Assembly (NCBI GenBank): GCA_030063045.1
Contig: JAQSEB010000014.1
Location: forward strand, 372,001 to 436,000
Origin: Pratylenchus scribneri
Taxonomy: Eukaryota; Nematoda; Chromadorea; Rhabditida; Pratylenchidae
Direction: 5' to 3'
DNA: 64,000 nt
Translations under genes and position numbers: made by a program
Notes under the pieces: model-generated
What the model saw: the letters and a program-made list of their open reading frames with translations, nothing else
Database searches by the model: none
What the model was told of the DNA's origin: nothing
Shown here: one piece after another, positions 41,155 to 54,186 of the stretch
Numbering within the stretch: position 1 is the stretch's first letter
How the letters are laid out: every line of letters starts with the position of its first letter

Positions 41155-41869
41155 ATGCTTCAATGCTGCCTGTTCCTCGTTTTGACAATTATATTACTAT
41201 CTTATAAAACTATCGAGGCCCAAGAATCTCCACCGCCAACAACCCCAACAACACCTACAACACCTACTACCCCCACGACTCCTACTACTCCGACTACCCC
41301 GACCACGCCCACCACACCAACTACCCCAACAACTCCTACAACACCAACAACACCGACGACTCCCACAACCCCTACCACCCCGACCACACCACCAAAAACT
41401 CCAATTCCGCTTTATCGAAATGGAGTATTTCTTATGTGTAAGTATTTAATTTGCATACCGTAAATACTCTTTTAATTCCCCATCTATAATAATTCCCCAC
41501 CCTCGATTTCTGAGCATCCATAGCTCCTCTCCGGGTAAACTTGAAAAAAATTGTTTACTGCATTTTCTTAGTTTTTTAAGCTCTGCAAAATCCGATGATT
41601 TAATTTGTTCGAACATTCAATTTATACTACCACTATTCTGACATGATTTAATATAATCAATCATTTTTCAAGTTTGCGTTGACAAAAAACCACAATTGTT
41701 GTGCGCATTGAAAGCAGCACTTGGCCTTTGCGAGGTTTGCCAAATGAATTCATTTTCAAAATATGTTCTCTTTTAGACAAATATCAAACTTCTAAAAATT
41801 GCCACCGCCATTTTTTGCTGCGGAACTTGCTATGCGAAAAATCCAAACTTTTTGCCGAAAAAGACTTGA
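41155..41869 (+). CDS. Secreted Thr-Pro-repeat protein with ShK-like domain
   Basis: Three exons (introns 41438-41672, 41735-41776). A signal peptide (MLQCCLFLVLTIILLSY) precedes about 18 TTP repeats, a likely O-glycosylated mucin stalk. The joined exons 2 and 3 give one cysteine-rich ShK-type module: FCVDKKPQLLCA, LGLCETN, FCCGTCYAK. In nematodes, mucin plus ShK proteins are secreted to cuticle, pharynx or gland surfaces. The TTP repeat uses mixed codons for Thr and Pro, so it is selected rather than a recent DNA slippage product. The spliced phases agree. Confidence 0.7.
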
Positions 41870-42035
41870 AATTCAATTTATGTGAGGTGTATGGAAAATT
41901 TTTGAATGACATTTTTTGATGGAATTTATCCAAGATCTAACTTTATAAGATATATTTAATCTAGAATGTAGTATTTGTAAAATTAATAAATACAATGTAT
42001 TTGAAAATAATATCGAAAGAAATAATTTATGCAAA

Positions 42036-42533
42036 TTAAATTCCTCCCAACAAATCGCTAATTGCCTCCAATTGTTCCTCAAATTGTTCCGCATTTTCCA
42101 ATTCATTCATCTTCTCCATTTTATACTTGCATTTTGAATAATCTCGATGGGTTGCCTAAAATTTGATTATTCCAATTTAATTAGCAATTGCCCACCTCAA
42201 TCAATTTATTCAATTTATGCAAATTTTTCACATAATTTGCACTACAGCTTAAAATGCCTCGGGTCAAATATTGGCGGAATAAATTTTTCCCATTTTCATT
42301 GTTTAATGGGATCAAAATCCCAGCAATGTCTTTTGTCGATTCGGCCATCAATTCTTCTCCTCCTCCTTCCAATGGAATTATTGCTTCGATCATTCCTTCA
42401 GAATCCTGAAATAATATTTAAAATATTTTTATTGTATTTTATAAATTGAATTTACCGGAATTTGAGAATAAATGGCTGACGGAAAAATAATGATGAAAAT
42501 GAGAATAAATTGGCTCAAAATAATTCCATGCAT
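42036..42533 (-). CDS. Small secreted helical protein
   Basis: Three exons (introns 42406-42455 and 42156-42195) give about 135 residues. An N-terminal signal peptide (LSQFILIFIIIFPSAIYS) is followed by an acidic start, a helical middle (LFRQYLTRGILSCSANYVK) and a coiled-coil end (YKMEKMNELENAEQFEEQL). A single Cys pair is spread across exons. No family is recognised. It converges tail-to-tail with the mucin/ShK gene, with only ~170 bp between the stop codons. Confidence 0.65.
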
Positions 42534-43655
42534 TTTTATTTTTAGTATTGGCTTAAAAAGGTAAAATGGCGGACATTCGCTGAATAAAAACTAATCTTTA
42601 TATGGGCCTATTAGGCCTATGCAGGCTAATTTAAATATATTCATGAAGACTGGGATAATTAAATGGAAATAGGCGCCGGCGGAGAATGAAAAAAGGATTA
42701 AAGTGAACAAAAAATCTAAATTAGGAAATAAAATGCTAATTAATTGGGGAAGTAGGATAATTTGTTAAAGAAAAATGATTTAATTTGCCGAATTAATTAA
42801 TGAATTTGCCAAAAAGATTATAAATGGTTTAATGATTATCCTAGACCCATCCTTATACTCAATTGATAGATCTCGTCAAGAAGCTTCATTTGATTAGTTT
42901 TGGCTTATTTAATAAAAAAACGGCATATTAATTTTTGACAAAAACTAATATACCATTCGATACGTCTTGATGAGCTCTATCCAATTGGTTATATGATTTG
43001 TGAATATAAGACAAACCCTCATTAAACTATTATATTCTGACATTTATGTATTTTCTAATTGACAAATATCTGTTTGGAATTTGGATTTCTCGAATAAATT
43101 AGTTTGGAATTTTACCTAATTTAATTTTGTTAAGAATGAGTGTGTGTGTGGGTGGGGTGGGGGTTGGGGGATGAAAGTCAAGGCATTTTCTTTTGGCTGT
43201 CAGCAGACAATATTATTTAACATGAAAGCCTATAATTTATAAAATACATAAAATTCTTAAAATGCCGTGACCCCATTTCCGAAGGGCACAATTTCCATTT
43301 ATTGGTCCCAATCCCAATCCCATTCCATGGAATGAGCAATGCCATTCATTCCCTTGCCAATTATTTTTGAAAAACGGAATGCTTGAAAAATGGTCAACAG
43401 TGTCATATGCTTTTTTGGCTAATTTAAAGTTCGAATATGAATTTGAATGGAGCGTAAAAATTGTCGTCTGCCGTGTGAAAATTGGTGGCTTCTGTTTGAG
43501 GAAAGGGATGAGCTTCCACGAAAGTACAAATATAAATTCACCGAAATAAATTAAAATTTATTAAAGAATTTGGAAGAAAACAATTTTTGGGATGAATAGC
43601 AAAACAAAATAATAAAAAAATAAACAAATTGTATTGAATTATTTTAATCTTTTTT
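42534..43655. other. Intergenic region
   Basis: AT-rich. It includes a GT/G-rich run (43140-43170). No supported gene. Confidence 0.45.
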
Positions 43656-46600
43656 TTATCCTTTGATGACGGCAATTGGGCGAAGTTTGACCGCTTTTTT
43701 GGATATTCCGGCCAAATGACATGTCTCAACAACGTCGGTCACATTTTTGTAGGATTCGGGTGCCTGTAAATTAATTATTAAAAATTTGTATGAATTTAAA
43801 TAATTTCCTACTTCTTCCATAACCAATTTTGGGGATGCCACTCGAATTGAAATGCCTTGTTCCTTTAATTTGTCCAAAACTTGCTCAAAACCCAGATTTC
43901 GACGTGATTTGGCACGGGACATTGCTCGACCCTTAAAAATTTTAAAAAAATAAATTGGAAATATTTAAATTGCTGAACATTTTGCAGAAATTTTTAAACC
44001 CAAAAATCTTATCAATCGATAGATCTAGATCTCATCTTGAATCCGAAAAAAATATCAGCCCGATGCGGGGCTCGAAGCCGCGACAACCAGATTAAGAGTC
44101 TGGTGCTCTACCGACTGAGCTAACCGGGCTTAAGGGTCTTTGAATTCTGAATGGGTTAATTATTTACCTACAAATTTCATGTGGATTGGAACATCTCTAA
44201 AGCCAAAAATCAACATTTAAATTATGATTTTGGCATATGTTTAAGCAATTCCAATGAATTTTTTGTTCTACACACTCAAACCTTATACACCTAATCGATC
44301 GAACTCATCAAACGCATCTATTGACATATAATTTACTAGGGTTTTTGGTCAAAATTAAAGAGCTAAACCATTTAAACCGATTCTGGTTCAAAACCTTAGT
44401 TAATTTTTTCGACATTTTTTCTATATATTCCTTATACCTAATTAAATAGTATCAAAATATAATTTATGTCAAAAACTGAAACTGACCGCTCCATGGCATG
44501 TCGTTCCAAATGTTTCATTGAATCCAAACTCCGTTCCCGTTAATACATATGAACATGTTCCCATTGTGCCACCAATTAGGACGGGTTGTCCCGTCAGCTG
44601 GTAATCCACCGGGATCAGTGGATGATGCGGTGGGAATGCCCGGGTGGACCCTTTTCGATGGACGCACAATTGTTTGGGTCTTCCATCCACAATGTGCTCC
44701 TCGAATTTGGCAATATTGTGGGAAACATCATAAATCACTTGCATATCCAAATCATCCGGTGAACAATTGAACACACGGGAAAATGCCTTTAAATTAAATT
44801 TTTATTAGATTGAGGATTGAACTATAGGGGAACGGCCCAACTTAGCACCGTTTAAAATAATTAATCAGGGTATGAATTAATTTTAATGATTTTACATATA
44901 ATCAAATTAAAGAGTAAATTATTGATTATCTAATTATATTAATTTTATTTAAATTGGTTCAGAATTAATGGAATTATTCCAAAAAAAACTATTGAAAAGT
45001 AGTATTATATAGCAAAGGAACGGGCGAAATTTATAAAATCAGAACAGGCGGAATTATTAAAATCAGAACAGGCGGAATTATTAAAATCAGAACAGGCGGA
45101 ATTATTAAAATCAGAACAGGCGGAATTATTAAAATCAGAACAGGCAGAATTATTAAAATCAGAACAGGCGGAATTATTAAAATCAGAATAGGAGGAATTA
45201 TTAAAATCAGAACAGGCGGAATTATTAAAATCAGAACAGGCGGAATTATTAAAATCAGAACAGGCGGAATTATTAAAATCAGAATAGGCGGAATTATTAA
45301 AATCAGAACAGGCGGAATTATTAAAAATCAGAATAGGCGGAATTATTAAAATCAGAACAGGCGGAATTATTAAAATCAGAACAGGCGGAATTATTAAAAA
45401 TCAGAACAGGCGAAATTATTAAAATCAGAACAGGCGGAATTATTAAAATCAGAACAGGCGGAATTATTAAAATCAGAATAGGAGGAATTATTAAAATCAG
45501 AACAGGCGGAATTATTAAAATCAGAACAGGCAGAATTATTAAAATCAGAACAGGCGGAATTATTAAAATCAGAACAGGCGGAATTATTAAAAATCAGAAC
45601 AGGTGGAATTATTAAAATCAGAACAGGTGGAATTATTAAAATCAGAACAGGCGGAATTATTAAAATCAGAACAGGCGGAATTATTAAAATCAGAACAGGC
45701 GGAATTATTAAAATCAGAACAGGCGGAATTATTAAAATCAGGACAGGCGGAATTATTAAAATCAGAACAGGCGGAATTATTAAAATCAGGACAGGCGGAA
45801 TTATCAAAATCAGGACAGGCGGAATTATTAAAATCAGAATAGGAGGAATTATTAAAATCAGAACAGGCGGAATTATTAAAATCAGAACAGGCGGAATTAT
45901 TAAAATCAGGACAGGCGGAATTATCAAAATCAGGACAGGCGGAATTATTAAAAATCAGAATAGGAGGAATTATTAAAATCAGAACAGGCGGAATTATTAA
46001 AATCAGGACAGGCGGAATTATTAAAATCAGAACAGGCGGAATTATTAAAATCAGAACAGGCGGAATTATTAAAATCAGAACAGGCGGAATTATCAAAATC
46101 AGAACAGGCGGAATTATTAAAATCAGAACAGGCGGAATTATTAAAAATCAGAATAGGCGGAATTATTAAAATCAGAACAGGCAGAATTATTAAAATCAGA
46201 ACAGGCGGAATTATTAAAATCAGAACAGGCGGAATTATTAAAAATCAGAACAGGCGGAATTATTAAAATCAGGACAGGCGGAATTATTAAAATCAGAATA
46301 GGAGGAATTATTAAAATCAGAACAGGCGGAATTATTAAAATCAGAACAGGCGGAATTATTAAAATCAGGACAGGCGGAATTATCAAAATCAGGACAGGCG
46401 GAATTATTAAAATCAGAACAGGCGGAATTACCCAAAATTAGATAACTGGGACTGGGATAGCGAAAAGGAAATTCCCCGAATTTTAATCCCCGGGATTTGC
46501 TATTTCACCAAATTCATTGCAATATATCCATACACATTACACGGATAACGGATTTACCTGTCTAATGCAAAATGTCATGCATGATCTGTTCACAAATGCA

Positions 46601-48420
46601 AAATTGGCGGCCGCTGCCATTCCCTTCAAATATTCTTGGCCCTCCGCACTTCCAATTCGGGCACAGGCCAATTGCCTGTCATTGACTCCAATTTTGTCCC
46701 TGGCCATTGCTTTTTCCATCGAAACGAGTGCATCCGTCGCAACTTGATGGCCCAAACCTCTGCTCCCACTGTGGACCATTCTGTTAAAATTTTTAAATTA
46801 ATATTAATTTGGGTAAAATATTTTTTCGACTTCGATGTTCGATAGACACAAAAATAGATTTATTCAATTCACCAATGTCGAATGTCGATTTAGTTTTTGA
46901 AATTTTAATTTCAGACTGGTATTAATTAGGCTAAAAAACTTGAACCATTGCTTAAACCTAAACGGTTTTGGTTTGGAAATTTTGTCTAAGCTAAAATATT
47001 GATCTGAAATTGAATTTCATTGTCTAAATCGGACAAAATGAGTCGAATGAGACCATTTTTGCATCCGTTATGAAGTCTATTTTAGTCTAATTGCCTTTTA
47101 ATATTTATTATCCAATAAAAAATTTACATGCAAATTTGTCCCTTTGCATCGATGCCCATTTTCTGGGCCGCATGCCGGTCAAAAATTTCATCGACCACTT
47201 GGACTTCGCCATAATGGTTTCCGGCACCCAAAGTGCCCAACTGGGGTAATCCTCGTTTTTTGGCCCGAGTGGACACTTTTGAGGCGTCCGCTTGTAACAT
47301 TCTACCTAAAATTATTTATTTATTTATTTTATTAATGTTTTAGGTTGACCATATTCTTCGCAATGTTCCTTGTCCTCTGCCCATGAATATCCTTCGCGTA
47401 ATGTCCAATCCATTCCCTTTAAAATATTTATTTATTTTTAATATTTAAATAAAAAACCATTTCCAAGCATTCCTCAAAGTCGCGCACATTTATTGGGATT
47501 ATTCCCTTTGAGCCAATGCCCACTGGGATATAATCAAACATTGTTTGGGCCAATTGTTCTTTGTGCGGTTGAACATCTTTTTCGAACAAATTCGTTCGAA
47601 TTAATCGAACACCACAATTTATATCGAAGCCAACGCCACCTATAAGAAATTAATTTTTATTTGTAAAAATATTTGTTAGTAAATATAATTTGTCTAAAGA
47701 AAATAAATTACATTAAAACAATTTTAATGGTTTGTCCTTCATTCATAAATCATAAACAATTGAATAGAGCTGCTCAAGACGCATTGAATGGTAAATAAAA
47801 AGGGTTTATTAAACGGTTTAAACCGAAAACCGATATTGATTTTTTGGTTCAAAACTAAGTTATAGAATTGGTTAAACTAAACTAAAAGATTGATCTATCT
47901 TTGATTGTGTGTTTCTGTCGATCGGTTATTGGTCTAGGAAAAACCACTAAACCGTTACCATATTTTCGACAAGATTATAAAAAAATATTTGTTAAAAATT
48001 ATTCCATTATTTTTCAATTAAATAATTTTGTTGAGTAAACCTGGAGAAACGATTGCTTTTGGGTCGGTGGCATCAAATGCGGCAATATTTCCAATCGCAA
48101 ATCCATAACCGGAATGAACGTCGGGCAAACCAATTGAATTTTTGACGATTGCGGGCAGTGAAGCGACATTTCCAATTTGTTTGACGGCTGGTAGGAATCC
48201 GGCTGCCGATGTTCGGGTGCTCATTTCCAATTCTTCGAACATCAATTTTTCCAATGCCACATTCACAAAAAACCGCCCTTCAACCTATGAATATTTTTAT
48301 TAATTTTAAATTGGAATTTGAACGAACATTCATATTTGGGACAAATCCTTTTTTGATGCGAAATTCCACCGGTGAAATACGTTCAATAAATTTTAGTTCC
48401 TCCTCGAATGATCGTGGCAT
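43656..48420 (-). CDS. rtcb-1: tRNA-splicing RNA ligase RtcB
   Basis: RtcB joins tRNA halves and, in animals, xbp-1 mRNA, using GTP and Mn2+. About nine exons cover the whole protein. It starts [15 protein letters not shown]. Visible motifs are the metal/catalytic Cys [65 protein letters not shown] and the guanylylated-His motif TTCHGAGRAMSR. It ends [10 protein letters not shown]. No lesion is seen. Introns are unusually large for this region: 44787-46557 holds a 24-bp minisatellite array and 43932-44486 holds a tRNA-Lys gene on the same strand. Confidence 0.95.
44057..44129 (-). tRNA. tRNA-Lys (CTT) within an rtcb-1 intron
   Basis: It folds as a cloverleaf: acceptor GCCCGGT with ATCGGGC, D-arm TAGCTCAGTCGGTAGAGCA, a perfect anticodon stem CCAGA/TCTGG with loop CTCTTAA (anticodon CTT), and TTCGAGC T-loop. 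It is followed by a T7 run that would stop Pol III. Two oddities: the T-stem base pair next to the loop is C-C instead of the near-universal G53-C61, and the discriminator would be T. It may be a variant or a decaying copy. Confidence 0.88.
45035..46430 (+). repeat. 24-bp minisatellite array in an rtcb-1 intron
   Basis: About 58 copies of the same unit as at 38566-40481, in the same orientation. Variants AGGACAGG and TTATCAAAATC are specific to this array. It makes up most of a 1.77-kb intron. Confidence 0.95.
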
Positions 48421-48677
48421 TTTTTAATGCTTTTCTTTTAATTTTTAATTGGGAATTAATGTTGGAAATGAAGAGAAAATATAAAAAAAGTGTGAACTTT
48501 TATGATTGAAAATTGAATTAAATTATTCTCCAAATTTATTTAAAACCCATCCAGACAAACATTATAAATTAACCAAAATTAGTTCTGATAATGAAATTAT
48601 TTTATCAAAAAATCATCCGTCCAAATTCAATTTCATCAAAATTATATTCATTTTCCTTCATTCTTTCGTTGTAATTT

Positions 48678-50679
48678 TTACTGCGGCGGTGGTGGTGGTG
48701 GACGATTTGCATTGAGTGCCGCACTGAATTGTTCCTGTCTAGCGCGTAAAGCAGCAAGAATTTCTGCATTGCCGCGAGGATCGATAATGTGGCGAAGAGC
48801 CCGGTCGGGGCGTTCAGGACCGCGTTCGCGTTCCATGTCCGGACGTTCGGCGCGTTCAATGCAAATTAATGGACTGGAAGGTGATGAGGGTGAGGGTGGG
48901 TGCCAGGGCCGAGAACGTGAACGAATACGTAAACGAGCTTGTTTGGCGGCACTGGGTCCAGGCTGAACGTATTTGTGGATATCAATTTTATGAAGGAATT
49001 GTTCCAAACCTGATCTTCTCGTTCATCCTCCGGATCCGGACCAATATCAATGAATCGGACACGGCGTTTATGGCCCTTCATTCGTGCATTCAATTCCTGC
49101 CGTGTTGGTTGGCTCAGCTCATTGTAAATGTTCACACTTTCCGAGAGTTGTTCACAAAAATCCACCGGTTCAATTTGTTGAATTGAATGTTTCTATAAAG
49201 TAATAAAATATTTAACTTAATTTTAATTTAAAAACCTTCAAATTTGCCAAATTGTATTGGTCGGCCAATCCCAGCTTTTGAATTTTCGGCAATTTACTTT
49301 TCTCCAAGAGGTATTTCTCGCCATGTTCAGTGACGTTCGGCAGATCGTATTTATCGGCCAAATGCAATAAATCAACAATTAATTCATCTAAATTTGAGTT
49401 TAAAGGGTTTTAAAACCAATTAAATTTAAACCATTTGGTTGTGCTCCATTTGTATGGGCAATTTTGAGCATTAATTTGAATGCTTCCATATTATCCGTTG
49501 GATCCGTGATTTGATGTTCACCAGCGTCGTTATTGCCTCCCAATATTCCGGCATTGTTGGCAGCCGGCGAAAAGAACATTGTCCGAAAGAAATTGGAAAA
49601 TGCGGCCAAATACTTAATTAAATTAATTAATTAAAATTGAATTAATTTAATTTCTCACCGCTTTATTCACTTGAAATTGGCAATCATTCACAATTAAAAT
49701 GTCCTTAATTGGCAATAATCTATAAAAATTTGTGGTCATATTAATTAATTCCAATTTGAATAAATCACCCGTAGCCATTTTGTTCGACAATGTTCAGACT
49801 TGCACAAATTTGCAGCCAATCTTGCCCATTTTCCTCCGCCCCTCCACCACCAATGTATTCGGACATTAGTTCATCCCATGGAATTCGGGTGAATGTTCGA
49901 TTGAGCACGTCTTGCTGATCCTCGCTGAAGCAGACTTCATGGAAAAACCAACTTCGCTCTTTGTTTGCGCTGCTCACTGTCAACTGAAATTTATCCAATA
50001 ATTAATATTTATTTTAGTTTAATGAATACTTCGATATTTGCCTTGCAATTCCAACCATTTTGTCGCTCTTTTTGTTCCGCACAAGCCAAATGAAGACTCA
50101 AAAATGGTTGCGGTTTGATGTCGTCGATCAGCTGGAATTGTTATTATTTTTACAACCAAAACCAAAATAATTAATAAAAATAATAATTTATTTTACAAAC
50201 TTGTTCCTTTGCCTCTGCTGGTTTTGCACCTCTTGGCGATGGTCCCACTTCTTCTTCACCACCTTCATCCAGAAAGTTGGCTAGGGCTCTATCCTAAACA
50301 ATTTTTATTTTGCCAATAATTCAATTCGGTAACTCACATTTTGCATTTGCCGGCGGAGTGCGGGACCAGCATTGACCGCATGCCGGGCCAGGGCTTCAAG
50401 TTTCTTCCGTCCTTCCGCTTCCTTGTACATTCGATCGGAAATCATTGGAAATGATTTTCGAACCATCAATTCCCTTGAAATTTACGTTTTTAATATTTAA
50501 GAATGGAAAATAAACCAATTGAAATGAGAGATAACCGTCTTGATGCTATATTTTCGTTCACTTTCCATCGCAGATACTTTCTCAATTCGTAGGCGAACAT
50601 ATCCATTAGCTGGTATTGGCTCTCCGCGCACACCATTTGGCTCAAAAATTTGGTGTTGCATATTTAAATTTCTTTTCAA
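48678..50679 (-). CDS. MATH-BTB domain protein
   Basis: A multi-exon gene. The N-terminal MATH-like start (VRLRIEKVSAMESERKYSI then, across an intron, HFNWELMVRKSF) is followed by a low-complexity insert and the rest of the MATH fold (SLHLACAEQ, NGWNCKANIE, SWFFHEVCF). The BTB/POZ domain follows (DILIVNDCQFQVNKAYLAAF, MFF, FKLMLKIAH, LLHLADKYDL). The C-terminal part is Arg-rich and ends in polyproline. Such BATH proteins are substrate adaptors of CUL3 ubiquitin ligases and are expanded in nematodes. Start at 50679 or the next Met at 50661. Upstream neighbour: the arrestin gene, divergent. Confidence 0.75.
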
Positions 50680-51242
50680 TTCTTTCGCTAAAATTAGGTA
50701 GACATCTTTTTCTTTTTACGTTTTTTGTGATTGATTAATTTTTTCGGGGTTGGGTTTGCGCGTTTTTGCCCATTTTTGGGTTTAACCTGTTTCGACCACC
50801 GGTTTCGATTTCAAAAAATTATAATTCTGAATAATTAAAGCTCCTTAATAATTCACTGGAAGCTGGAACCGTTTTTTTTTCATTTTTCCCTCTGGTTTAA
50901 TAGCCGAAAACGGTTTGTATAAAATGTCTAAGGTGATAAAAAATTTTTGCGGAACGTGCGCGGCAGCACCAATCCAATTTTTTCATGTTTATGTTTAAAA
51001 AACAAAAACAAAAAATGTTGAAAGGCAAAAGCACAAAATTTTTGAGGAATGTTTTTTTAAATCATTTATTCTCATTCTCCAAATAGTGCCGTTATTTTTC
51101 TTAACCAATTAATAAGATTGCTTCCCCGTTCCCTCACCAACCACCATCATCTTCATTCTAAATTAACGTTTAATGATTCATTATCGATTTTTTATCATTT
51201 CCAGAATCCATATCTCCATTTCTTTCCATTAAATTCTTCAAA
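50680..51242. other. Divergent promoter region
   Basis: Non-coding, between the MATH-BTB gene (minus) and the arrestin gene (plus). It contains TTTTTACGTTTTTT-type and C/A-rich runs. No clear site. Confidence 0.4.
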
Positions 51243-52580
51243 ATGGCCGAAATTTTTCGCATTGATTTCATTGGCTCCCAAACATCATTTTCTGCCGGTA
51301 AAAACGTCCAAGCCAGGGTTATTCTCCAATTGTCAGAATCAATGAAGGCCAGATCAATTGATGTGCACATCAGTGGAAAAGCCGAAGTTGATTGGACCGA
51401 ACACGAAAGAAGAGGAAAAGTAGGCAAAAAAAGTCATAGTCATCGGTGAGTTTTAGTTCATTAAAATTCTAATCCATTCAATTTGTTTAGTGTCCCTTAT
51501 TCGGAGGAAACTTACTTAAATCAAAACATCGTTCTCTGGGCTTTGGAGGATCAAGAAATTCCCGTCGGTGAACACGTTTTTCCCTTCCAATTCACAATAC
51601 CGTCAGATTGTCCACCAAGTTTTGAAGGTAAAATCCATTCAAATTCCTATTCTAATATTACTTTTTAGGCACTCTTGGCCATATTCGCTACACTTGTTCT
51701 GCCAATATCGATCGACCATGCCAATTGGATACAAAGGTTTTGCATTCATTCATCAATTATAATTTAAGTATTCATCTTTAGGTCAATGTTGCTTTTGTCG
51801 TTTCGCCCTTTGTCGATTTGAACACAATTGATTGGGTTCGGAGTCCGGCTGTACAACAAATTGACGATAGCATTGGCAGTTGCTGTTGCAAACATGGAAA
51901 TATCAGAGCCAAGGTTTGGCTAATATTTATTTTACATTTTAATCAATAATTCACAGGTTCGATTGCCCAAAAGTGGATTTGTGCCAGGCGAAGAGATTCC
52001 AATCACCGTTGAAATCGAAAATGTAACATCGAAACAAGTGAAAAAAGTGAGGGCAAAACTCATTGAAAATGTCAAATATAAAGCACAAAGGCAAAGAGAA
52101 TATTGGGGCAGTAAGTTCAATTTACAATTATTCAATCATTATTATCATTGCCTTTTAGGAACTCAACATTTTGGCGAAAGGGATGATAGCCGTACAATTG
52201 CTGAAATGGAGAAACAATTCATGGTGGCCCCTCGATCAAAGAGAACATTCCAAGGCCATTTGTCCATTCCTCCGTGCACTGCCAGCTTCAACAATTGTGA
52301 AATCATTCAACTCAGCTATTCTATGGAAGTAATATTTACAGTTCCAGTATCAAATTATTAATAAATTTTAGGTTAAAATTGTGACCACTTCATTCTTTTG
52401 CGGTTCCGTGTCCGCCCGTTTCCATTTGCAAATTGGGACAATTCAACACCAGCAGCCACAATCACCCACGGTCCAGCCACAATCTAAAATGGGTGACAGT
52501 GATGATTGCACAGAACAAACACGATTATGGATTGAGAAATTGTCGAAGGAAAGAGTTTGTCGGCCGGTCGAAACACTTCC
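51243..52580 (+). CDS. Arrestin-domain protein (ARRDC/alpha-arrestin type)
   Basis: About seven exons. The N-terminal arrestin sandwich starts FRIDFIGSQTSFSAGKNVQA with SIDVHISGKAEVDW, then YSEETYLNQNIVLW and the hallmark GEHVFPFQFTIPSDCPPSFEG and GHIRYTCSANIDRP. The C-terminal sandwich has PKSGFVPGEEIPITVEIENV and KRTFQGHLSIPPCTASFNN, ending IVTTSFFCGSVSARFHLQIG. Alpha-arrestins link membrane proteins to ubiquitin ligases for endocytosis. After the fold, the frame continues without a stop through a Gln/Pro linker into the first exon of the metallophosphoesterase. The arrestin's own stop is therefore not visible. Confidence 0.8.
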
Positions 52581-54010
52581 GTAAGTTTTTAGAAAACATT
52601 AGCATTAGCAATAATTAAGAAATAAATTAAAATAAATGATTTAAATAATATTAATAAATTTAGATTGAATGAGCCAATCTACGAGGACAAAGTTCGTTTC
52701 GTCTGCATAAGTGACACCCATGAACGACTTGGCGAAATTCTCGATCAAATTCCAAATGGAGATGTATGAAAAAAGAAATTATCCATTTTAAAATTTCTAA
52801 AATTAGGTTTTACTCCATTGTGGCGATTTTACGAATGTTGGCAGGCGAAGTGCAATCATCAATTTCAACAATCAAATGGGCAGACTACCGCATCGACACA
52901 AAATTGTTATTCCGGGTCAGTAAAATTGCTAATAAAAATGAAAATGATAATTTGAAATGATTTTTTAAAGGAAACCATGAATTGGGATTTGATCCGATTT
53001 CCCCCATTCCTTCAAGGCTTGCGGATGCCGGATATGGAACACCAAATGGACATGAATTGCTAACAAATGTAACCTATTTGCGAGATTCTTCAACAAAGGT
53101 GGGCCAAATTATTATTAAATGGGTTGAAAATGAAAAATAGGAAATGGAAAATTTATTTAAAAATTAAATTATGTGTAAATAAATATAAATTCAATGCTTA
53201 AAAACATTAAATTTCACCAAATTAATTCAGGTTTTCGGGTTCACTGTTTACGGATCTCCATGGCAATCACACAAAGGCTTGGCATTCTATCGAGGACGCG
53301 GTGAGCCAATTCGTCAAGAATGGGAAAAGATTCCGGCAGCTTTGAAAATTGAAACGACCACCGGCAGAAGTTCATCATCATCAAATGAGAAATGGATGCC
53401 TCAAGTAGACGTACTAATGACGCATTCACCACCATTGGGCCATAACGATTGGGAGGATTGGGGCGATCCAAACAAGTTTCGCCACCTTGGATGCCGGGAT
53501 TTGCTCGATTTTGTGGAGGATCGAATTCGACCAAAGGTAGAGAGGGGAAAGGGGAACATTTTTTTAACAATCAACAATTCTTCAGAATTGGAGTCTTGAA
53601 AATTATTATTGAAAATTCTCGAAGAAATATTTTTAAAAATTTTCGAAAAATATTTTTAAAAATTCTCTAAGAAATATTTTTAAAAATTTTCGGGAAAGTA
53701 TTTTTAAAAATTCTCTAAGAAATATTTTTAAAAATTTTCGGAAAAATTTTTTTAAGATTTTCGAAAAATATTTTTAAAAATTCTCGAAATAATATTTTTT
53801 AAAAAATTTTTAAAAATTCGCGAAAAAATATTTTCAATAATTCATCAGGTCCATGTATTTGGCCACATCCATCAGCGCAATGGGGCAACCACAAATGGCC
53901 GAACCCTCTTCATCAATGCATCAATTTGCGATAATGATGGGAAAGTCTGCGCTCAACCACGAATATTCGATTTGCCATTGCCGGAGGGATGCACCAAAAA
54001 AGGAGGATAA
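52489..54010 (+). CDS. MPPED/UPF0046-type metallophosphoesterase
   Basis: A calcineurin-like phosphoesterase related to MPPED1/2. Metal and catalytic motifs are FVCISDTHE (GDxH-like start), LLHCGDFTNVG, IPGNHELGF, MTHSPPLGH and VFGHIHQRNG, ending FDLPLPEGC. The first exon could start at the Met of MGDSDDCTEQ inside the arrestin frame. The intron at 52581-52663 has a phase that joins both halves smoothly. The last large intron (about 53540-53850) is filled with an AT-rich tandem repeat. Mammalian MPPED proteins hydrolyse cyclic nucleotides weakly. It is either a separate gene or the C-terminal half of an arrestin-phosphoesterase fusion. Confidence 0.8.
53600..53845. repeat. AT-rich tandem repeat in an intron
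   Basis: About nine drifting copies of a 27-28 bp unit (AAATATTTTTAAAAATTCTC, alternating with AAAATTTTCGA-type ends). It lies in the last intron of the metallophosphoesterase. Confidence 0.7.
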
Positions 54011-54186
54011 TTTTGATGATGAATAATGGAATAAACAAAAATATTTGCAATTTAATAATTGGCTGTAATATAATTTATTTATGTAAAAAATAAAGTTCAT
54101 TTAATTATGTAATTATTGCTAAAAAATCATTTCAATGGTAATATGGCAATCATAAAGAATTCGCATCCCAAATTTATTTTTTGCCT

